From assembly GCA_051745935.1 (NCBI GenBank), contig JBNJEM010000289.1, forward strand, positions 1-9,540: DNA of 9,540 bases, read 5' to 3'. The notes beneath the pieces were generated by a model. It did no database searches, had not been told where the DNA came from, and saw only the letters and a program-made list of their open reading frames with translations. The translations under genes were made by a program, and so were the position numbers. Positions 4,978 through 9,540 of the stretch are shown one piece after another (position 1 is the stretch's first letter; each line of letters starts with the position of its first letter). This DNA comes from JBNJEM01 sp051745935 (GTDB lineage: Bacteria > Planctomycetota > Planctomycetia > Pirellulales > Pirellulaceae).

Positions 4978-7900
4978 CTAGCCGTCGCCGGCGGCGCCGT
5001 CGCGTTCTTCCTGACGCGCCGGCAGGGTGCGTGGGGCGGGGTCGTAGTGGAACGAGCGCCAGTAGGCGCGCTCGACGGCGCGGAAGTCGAGCGGGGCGCC
5101 GGGGGCGTGGTCGGGCGGCAGGATGCCGTATTGTTGCAGCTTGCGGAGGTAGTAGACGTTCGGGCGGAAGCCGGGCATGTCGAATCGCTTGATTTCCGCA
5201 AGTCGGTCGGATGCCGCGACGATGGCGGCCAACACGACCTGGTAGTCGGGATCCTCGGTATCGGCGAAAACCTCCTTGCCGCACCAGCCCAGGCCCCCGG
5301 CCTCCGGTGACAAGGGGGCGCGCAGCAGGAGCGACTTCTCCGGCCGAGTCAGGTCGCACAACGACTGCGGCGGCCGCGCGTTGCCGAACTGGTAGTAGCC
5401 GATCGAGCCGCGGATTTTTTGCAGGTCGCTGAACTTGTGAACCAGGGGCAAATGCGGGCCCTTGGGGCCGAAGCGGAAGTACAGCTCGCCCTGTCCAATG
5501 CGGCCTCGCTCCGGGACGGGCGTGCCGTGGCAGCTTCCGCAGCGCTTTTCAAGGACCGCCACGGGGAAGTCGACCGGCGCCATGCCCGAGCCCAGCGCCG
5601 CATAGGTGCCGGCGTACACCGCGCTCGCTTCGATCCACAGCCGCACCGCAGTCCGCTCCGTGTCGCTAAGCCGCACGTCGTGATGGCTGCCGTCGAGGTA
5701 ATCGAGCAGCGGGCTGGCCGCGCTGCCCACCGACCGCGGCGGCCGATTGCCCCCTCCGTTGCGTGCGTCGGAAATCAGCCCGCGGCGCAGGATGGCCCAG
5801 TAGCTTTGGCAGAAGATGGGCGTGTGGTCGCCGGTCAGGTCGACGCGGCCTTCCGGCCGGTCGGGGTTGTGGCACTCGACGCAGTGCTTGTCAAGGATCG
5901 GCTGGATATCGCGGGAGAAGTCAAACACGTCGGGCATGCCGGTAATCGGTTCGATGCGGTCGGGCCGCCGGAACAGGGCGACCTGCCCGGTGTCGAGCAG
6001 CGGCGCGGTGGTGCGGTTCTCGTGGCAGCCCACGCAGCCGGTCACTTCGCCCGGCTGCACGCTCACGAAGCTGTGCATCCGCTTCACCGCCAAGTCGTTC
6101 TCGTCGAGCGCGACAAAGAACAGCGACCGCATGGCCGGGGCCTCGAAGTAGGCCGAACCGTCCTCGGCCACGGGCACGGTGCCCAGCACGGAGGCAAGCT
6201 GGAAGGAACCGCCGGCAGTGATCGGCCACATGCCGCCGGAGAAGCTGATGGGCTTCGGCAGGCGGTGGAGGACGAGGAGCTTCTTGATCTCGCCGCGGCG
6301 CACGCCTTCCATGTTGCGCCCGTGGTAGATGTCGCCCAGCAGCAGGCGCCCAGTGGCCTGTGAAAAGTCGATCCGACGCGGAATGACGCGTTCCCGTTCG
6401 CGGGGCACGAGCGGCCGGGGCTCTTGGCACTCGAGCCGGCAGCCGGGCGGCACCGTGCACACCCGTTCCGTTTGTCCCTGGCCGTCCATCACGTGAATGC
6501 CCTGCTCATCGGCCACCAGGAAGCAGTCTTCCGAGAACGGGTACGGATCGCGGTACATCCTACCGGAGCTGACGCGGCGAGCGCAAGCCGGGGCGTCCGG
6601 CCCCTTCGATGGATCGACGATGGTGATGTGCCCCATGTGCCCCGGCCGGCCGTGCCCCGGCGAGAACGACGCCACCACTCGGTTCGTGCCGGGAATGGGC
6701 TTCGCGTCGAGCATGGCCGTGCCCGGCCGCTGGTTGCCGTAATACGTCATCTGGCCGGTGCCGTCGGGGTTGATCGTCCAAAGATGGTGGTAGTCAAACT
6801 GGCTGCGGTCGACGTATTCCCACCGGGTGAACAGCACGCGGCCGTCGGGCATCACCCAGGGCGTGTTGTCGTGCTCGGCGTTGGTCGAAAGCCGGCGGAT
6901 GTTGCTGCCGTCCGCCTCGCACCGGTACAGCACGGCCACCGGCGTGCGCCAGCAGCTCACGAACCGGTTGCAGCGGCTGGAGCCGAAGAGAATGCCACCG
7001 TCGGGCAGGTAGGTGGGCTCGATGTCGTCGTACGACCCGTCGGTAAGCTGCACCAGGCCGGAGCCGTCGGCCTGGATTTCGTACAGGTGGTAGTAAGGTT
7101 GACCGCCGCGGCGGTACGAGAAGAGGATCGTCCGCCCGTCGTAATGCACCTGGGGGTCGCGGACGCCGCCGGTCGGATCGTCCAACAGCACCATTCGCTC
7201 GCCGGTTCGCACGTTGTACCGCACCAGCCGGCCGCCCTCGCCGAACCGCGGCGGGAGCTGCTCGTCCTCGATGCCGCACCGCGGCGGATACTCCGGCACG
7301 GTGGAGGAAAGGAACCCAAACGTGGCATAGTAGTGGTCGAACTCCGTCACCCGCTCGGCGTAGACGATCTCCTCGACGTCGACCATCGGCCCTTTGAGGA
7401 AACCCGCCAGGAGTTTGGGCGAGGGTATCTCTTCCGGCGCCGGCCCGGGCGTGAGCGATACGGTGTCGGCCAGCCAGTTGCCGGGCGCATTGAGCGCCTG
7501 CAACTGAATGCGGCCCACGGTGGCGCCGGACGGCAGCGGCTGCTGGAACAGTCGCACGTAGTTGCCCGTCTCGCCGTTCAGCATCACGTTGTAGTATGGG
7601 GTTTTCGCAGCCAGGTGGCCGACCATCTCCAACCGATTCACCACCGGCGCCTCGCCGTCCCAAACGCCTTGCTCGCCCGTATCGGCCGTGGTGCGGGCCG
7701 TCAGGGTTCCGATGTCCCGCCACGCGCCGCCGTCGAACGCCTGGAGCCGGTTGCCGCCGCCCACGCGCAGGTTGACGGCGATGCTGTTCGCCCCCGGCCC
7801 GCAATACAGGAGCACGTTCATGGTCCGGTCGCCGCCGGCGACGTCGAATACGGCGAAGTCCATCTGAAAGACGAAGCTGGAAACCGCATCGGCCGGCGTC

Positions 7901-8124
7901 TGGTACAGATTGTTGCCGTGCGGCCCGACGATCTCGGCGGACGATTCGCCAGAGATGGCCGACGCGACTGGCACTCGCACTCGGCCCGCCTGATGCGTCC
8001 AGTGGTCGAGCTTCCCTTCGGCGGTCGAGGCAAAGTTGCCGTTGGCAATCAGATCGGCCGCGACCGGCATGTCGGCGGACAAAGCGAGGAGTATTGAGGC
8101 AACCAAGGCAACGAGGCGGGGCAT
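4978..8124 (-). CDS. Secreted HzsA-related multihaem c-type cytochrome with beta-propeller domain
   Basis: The ATG at 8124 gives 1048 residues. It starts with a signal peptide (MPRLVALVASILLALSADMPVAA, cut near 23). Residues about 24-240 form a beta-rich carbohydrate-binding-like domain (LIANGNFAS, DHWTH, GNNLYQTPA). Residues about 250-560 form a TolB/PD40-like propeller with blades ending RDPQVHYDGRTILFSY, DIEPTYLPDGGILFGSS and DNTPWVMPDGRVLFTRW. The propeller is cysteine-rich (RCNRFVSCW, YRCEADG). Three c-haem motifs follow: CVGCH (697-701), CVECH (748-752, after FSRDIQPILDKH) and CGSCH (862-866). The architecture matches the family named after hydrazine synthase alpha, widespread in planctomycetes that do not perform anammox. 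It should act as a periplasmic electron-transfer or redox enzyme, with substrate unknown. No hzsB/hzsC homologue is adjacent, so hydrazine synthesis is not implied. The gene stands alone, with high GC and no frameshift. The longer frame to 8313 lacks a signal peptide at its start and is rejected. Confidence 0.9.
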   Translation of the reverse strand: MPRLVALVASILLALSADMPVAADLIANGNFASTAEGKLDHWTHQAGRVRVPVASAISGESSAEIVGPHGNNLYQTPADAVSSFVFQMDFAVFDVAGGDRTMNVLLYCGPGANSIAVNLRVGGGNRLQAFDGGAWRDIGTLTARTTADTGEQGVWDGEAPVVNRLEMVGHLAAKTPYYNVMLNGETGNYVRLFQQPLPSGATVGRIQLQALNAPGNWLADTVSLTPGPAPEEIPSPKLLAGFLKGPMVDVEEIVYAERVTEFDHYYATFGFLSSTVPEYPPRCGIEDEQLPPRFGEGGRLVRYNVRTGERMVLLDDPTGGVRDPQVHYDGRTILFSYRRGGQPYYHLYEIQADGSGLVQLTDGSYDDIEPTYLPDGGILFGSSRCNRFVSCWRTPVAVLYRCEADGSNIRRLSTNAEHDNTPWVMPDGRVLFTRWEYVDRSQFDYHHLWTINPDGTGQMTYYGNQRPGTAMLDAKPIPGTNRVVASFSPGHGRPGHMGHITIVDPSKGPDAPACARRVSSGRMYRDPYPFSEDCFLVADEQGIHVMDGQGQTERVCTVPPGCRLECQEPRPLVPRERERVIPRRIDFSQATGRLLLGDIYHGRNMEGVRRGEIKKLLVLHRLPKPISFSGGMWPITAGGSFQLASVLGTVPVAEDGSAYFEAPAMRSLFFVALDENDLAVKRMHSFVSVQPGEVTGCVGCHENRTTAPLLDTGQVALFRRPDRIEPITGMPDVFDFSRDIQPILDKHCVECHNPDRPEGRVDLTGDHTPIFCQSYWAILRRGLISDARNGGGNRPPRSVGSAASPLLDYLDGSHHDVRLSDTERTAVRLWIEASAVYAGTYAALGSGMAPVDFPVAVLEKRCGSCHGTPVPERGRIGQGELYFRFGPKGPHLPLVHKFSDLQKIRGSIGYYQFGNARPPQSLCDLTRPEKSLLLRAPLSPEAGGLGWCGKEVFADTEDPDYQVVLAAIVAASDRLAEIKRFDMPGFRPNVYYLRKLQQYGILPPDHAPGAPLDFRAVERAYWRSFHYDPAPRTLPARQEERDGAAGDG

Positions 8125-8132
8125 GACGGAGT

Positions 8133-8137
8133 CTCCT
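8133..8137 (-). promoter_or_regulatory. Ribosome binding site fixing the cytochrome start
   Basis: AGGAG on the minus strand lies 8 bases before the ATG at 8124, which is directly followed by the signal peptide. This decides the start over the upstream in-frame alternative at 8313. Confidence 0.85.
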
Positions 8138-8465
8138 GCGGCGGGTGGGCTGCCGATCAGCGCATGCCCGCATTCTACCCACCTTGACCTGCCGCTGCAA
8201 CGCACGCGATGGTGCCCAGAAGCTCGGGAAAGGGGGATGCTTACGGGGATTTTGCGGTCGGATCTGTTTTTTCGTAACTTTTTAGCGAACTGAAGTAAGG
8301 CTCTTCCAGGCAATGAGGGTTGGACAACGGCCCTGTGGAGCGCGCAGGCCGCCGTCCGCCGTCATGGATCCTTGCCGGTCCAACACGCGGGTGAGCGGAC
8401 TCTGGCCTTGCGGTTAAACAGGGTACGTCATAAGGGATTTGTGATCACGAAGCTAGGATTCTACT
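8138..8465. other. Intergenic region upstream of the cytochrome gene
   Basis: This stretch should hold the promoter of the cytochrome gene on the minus strand. An A/T-rich run at about 8263-8285 (reading CTAAAAAGTTACGAAAAAAC on the minus strand) is the most promoter-like part, but no clear pair of -35 and -10 hexamers stands out. No gene, terminator hairpin with T-run, or RNA element is evident. Confidence 0.4.
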
Positions 8466-8813
8466 TCAGACGGCTAAAGTGTTACGTTTTTTCTTTTTTC
8501 GGGGTAGCGGTTTCGGCTTCTTCTGTTTTTTCTGTTGCCAATCAGTCAATCGTGCTTCGATCTCTTGGATCGTGCGGCGAATCGCCTTTGACTTGGTGAG
8601 CGAGTCGTCCACACGCGTCGTCAAATGATACCGGTCGCGGATGACGTTCTCCGCCGCGAGTCCGACCAACGGGAGGACGGCTTGCGTCGGGCAGCGTTCC
8701 ACCCGGACAAATCCGACCGCCTGAAGTATCTCCAACAGCCCGAAACAAAACCTAGCTCCTGCTCCCAAAACCCATCCTCCCTTGGCGACTTTATCGTCGA
8801 GCGGACGGTCCAT
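8466..8813 (-). CDS. Hypothetical protein with basic C-terminal tail
   Basis: This 115-residue protein is of no family I recognise. The middle looks like a genuine folded domain: ARFCFGLLEILQAVGFVRVE (20-39), AVLPLVGLAAENVIRDRYHL (45-64), then a helical SLTKSKAIRRTIQEIEARL (71-89). The last 25 residues are lysine/arginine-rich (QQKKQKKPKPLPRKKKKR), which suggests nucleic acid binding. Codon use is consistent with coding. The ATG at 8813 is the first start in frame; the frame is open further back to a TGA near 8911 but without ATG or GTG, and no strong ribosome binding site precedes it. It may therefore be the C-terminal part of a truncated gene. It is on the same strand as, and about 340 bp upstream of, the cytochrome gene. 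Confidence 0.55.
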   Translation of the reverse strand: MDRPLDDKVAKGGWVLGAGARFCFGLLEILQAVGFVRVERCPTQAVLPLVGLAAENVIRDRYHLTTRVDDSLTKSKAIRRTIQEIEARLTDWQQKKQKKPKPLPRKKKKRNTLAV

Positions 8814-8998
8814 CGTCGGAGACGTCGCCCCAGCCGCCTGAGCCGGACGACGATCCCGAGGCGGATGGCCGACCGACCGCCTGACAACTCGAGGCGCGCA
8901 TCCGTGTCAGGACAGTCCGAGCGGTGACCGCGGGCGAGCCCTCTTCGGGCCACATGCTCACGCACGCCTTCTCCACCCCGTGCTCCAGGCCACGCGGG
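8814..8998. other. GC-rich stretch with no recognised gene
   Basis: Between the two small minus-strand ORFs several minus-strand frames are open (ending at 8621 and 8791), one of them Ser/Gly-rich (SASGSSSGSGGWGDVSDDG). None shows a convincing family motif or start. It may be the eroded upstream part of the gene ending at 8466, possibly shifted in frame. Confidence 0.35.
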
Positions 8999-9163
8999 TT
9001 ACTCGTCGCCCCCCTTGCCGCGGGCCCGCAGCCTCCTTCCTTCTCTAGCCGTTTCCGCGGCCGGTCGCCGCCCCATTCCGGGGCCGCGCGGCCGGCGGCG
9101 GGACGGCCTCTCTTTGCTCTCGGCCGTCTCTTTCGCTAGAATCAACGCTGAGTTCTTTGACAT
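8999..9163 (-). CDS. Possible small basic protein (54 residues)
   Basis: The ATG at 9163 is preceded by GAGAGG at 9172-9177 with an 8-base spacing, a good ribosome binding site. The product begins MSKNSALILAKETAESKE and continues with an Arg/Gly/Pro-rich, disordered-looking tail (RPSRRRPRGPGMGRR) ending GKGGDE. I recognise no family. A small RNA- or DNA-binding protein is one reading, but GC-rich DNA readily produces such Arg-rich frames, so the start context is the better evidence. The ATG lies inside a perfect palindrome shared with a plus-strand ATG. Confidence 0.35.
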   Translation of the reverse strand: MSKNSALILAKETAESKERPSRRRPRGPGMGRRPAAETAREGRRLRARGKGGDE

Positions 9164-9168
9164 GTCAA
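9157..9168. repeat. Perfect 12-bp palindrome TTGACATGTCAA
   Basis: TTGACATGTCAA is its own reverse complement and contains an ATG on each strand (plus 9162-9164, minus 9163-9161). Each opens a reading frame: the 54-codon minus ORF and a 44-codon plus ORF ending at a TAG at 9294-9296. It could be a binding site for a dimeric regulator placed on the start codon. Confidence 0.6.
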
Positions 9169-9175
9169 CGACCTC

Positions 9176-9193
9176 TCGCGCGCCCGCGCGCGA
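9176..9193. repeat. Short GC-rich hairpin (7-bp stem, 4-base loop)
   Basis: TCGCGCG (9176-9182) and CGCGCGA (9187-9193) are perfect reverse complements separated by CCCG. No T-run follows on either strand, so a Rho-independent terminator is unlikely. The structure lies just upstream (minus strand) of the ribosome binding site of the ORF at 9163 and could affect its translation. Confidence 0.4.
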
Positions 9194-9291
9194 ATACACG
9201 AGCCTGGCTTCAGACCGCCCCTGCCTCGGCGCAAGCCCCTGGCCATCCATCCCTTACGCGCACAGGAGTCCCCAACCGCACCAGGCGCTAG

Positions 9292-9540
9292 GATAGCGCC
9301 CGCTGGTACGACGCCCACACCGCCCGCTGGTTGAGCGAGGATCCGATTGGGTTCGAGGCGGGGGATGGGAATCTGTATCGGTATGTGGAGAATGTGCCGA
9401 CCGCTGCAATTGATTGGAACGGCTTCGCATTGCAGTGGCATCACATGCTCCCCATTGCGTGCCAGGAAGATTTTCAGGAAATCGATATCGACATACATGA
9501 AAAGGAGTGGGGCTGGCTTATCGACGCGGAATATCACGGA
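9292..9540 (+). pseudogene. RHS core tail with WHH-type nuclease-like C-terminus, start-less, running off the window
   Basis: The frame opens after a TAG at 9289-9291 and reads SARWYDAHTARWLSEDPIGF, then GDGNLYRYVENVPTAAID. This is the end of an RHS-associated core; the last residues are WNGF, where DPxG is usual. There is no start codon and no YD-repeat region, so this is a detached tail. After the core comes LQWHHMLPIACQEDFQEIDI, with the His pair at 9439-9444, followed by DIHEKEWGWL and AEYH. The HHxLP...F...IDIH...H pattern is that of HNH-like nuclease toxins found at RHS C-termini (WHH/AHH-type, DUF2380-like). The domain is cut by the window edge, so completeness and any downstream immunity gene cannot be seen. 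It points the opposite way to the RHS tail at 1291-2139. Confidence 0.75.

Noticed and set aside
5419..8097. Long plus-strand frames opposite the cytochrome gene (5419-6363 and 6424-8097)
   Set aside because: They are antisense to a gene with clear domains and haem motifs. Their His/Arg/Ala/Val-rich translations are typical shadows of high-GC coding sequence.
4978..8124. Reading the cytochrome as a true hydrazine synthase subunit and the organism as anammox
   Set aside because: No hzsB or hzsC neighbour is present, the haem count differs, and related proteins are common in non-anammox planctomycetes.
6794..8200. Alternative minus-strand frame of 468 codons inside the cytochrome gene
   Set aside because: It is Arg/Ala-rich, has no motifs and lies fully within the true frame; a codon-bias shadow.
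9142..9537. 131-codon minus-strand frame at the right edge
   Set aside because: It is antisense to the second RHS tail, whose core motifs are unmistakable.
1..9540. CRISPR array, tRNA or rRNA genes
   Set aside because: No regularly spaced repeats, cloverleaf-like sequences or conserved rRNA segments were seen on either strand.

Overview
The window looks like an accessory, rearrangement-prone stretch of a Planctomycetes chromosome, probably from the Pirellulales side of the phylum. This rests on three family-level signs read from the translations: a very long secreted cytochrome of the HzsA-related type (beta-propeller plus several CXXCH haem motifs), a Uma2-family (DUF820) protein, and RHS tails. 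No rRNA, tRNA or CRISPR array is visible, so the taxonomic call is an inference.

Layout, left to right. Positions 1-638 hold no gene I can name, only small ORFs. Positions 639-2157 (minus) hold an RHS C-terminal cassette: a truncated RHS core fused to an unrecognised cysteine-rich domain of about 210 residues, followed 13 bp later by a single-pass membrane protein that is the obvious candidate immunity protein. Positions 2158-3279 are patchy: a short open frame in phase with the RHS tail but cut off by one TGA, a possible small membrane ORF on the plus strand, and a frameshifted minus-strand gene that overlaps the Uma2 stop by ATGA. Positions 3276-3845 (minus) encode the Uma2 protein. Positions 3846-4576 are intergenic, with a 15-bp tandem repeat, a 17-bp imperfect inverted repeat and a small basic ORF. 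Positions 4577-4858 (plus) are the C-terminal tail of a REP-associated-type transposase. Positions 4978-8124 (minus) encode the 1048-residue secreted HzsA-related cytochrome, the one large, clearly intact gene. Positions 8466-9163 (minus) hold two small uncharacterised ORFs. Positions 9292-9540 (plus) are a second, start-less RHS tail, carrying a WHH-type nuclease-like motif and running off the window edge.

The genes do not form one pathway. The cytochrome belongs to the house-style Planctomycetes repertoire of periplasmic haem proteins and has normal high GC. The RHS cassettes, transposase tail and broken genes around it look like debris and cargo of recombination. The RHS cassette at 639-2157 is visibly poorer in GC than the cytochrome gene, which fits horizontal acquisition. 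The most interesting candidate for undescribed biology is the cysteine-rich RHS toxin-like domain with its membrane-anchored partner. The next is the set of two RHS tails pointing outward in opposite directions at the two sides of the window.
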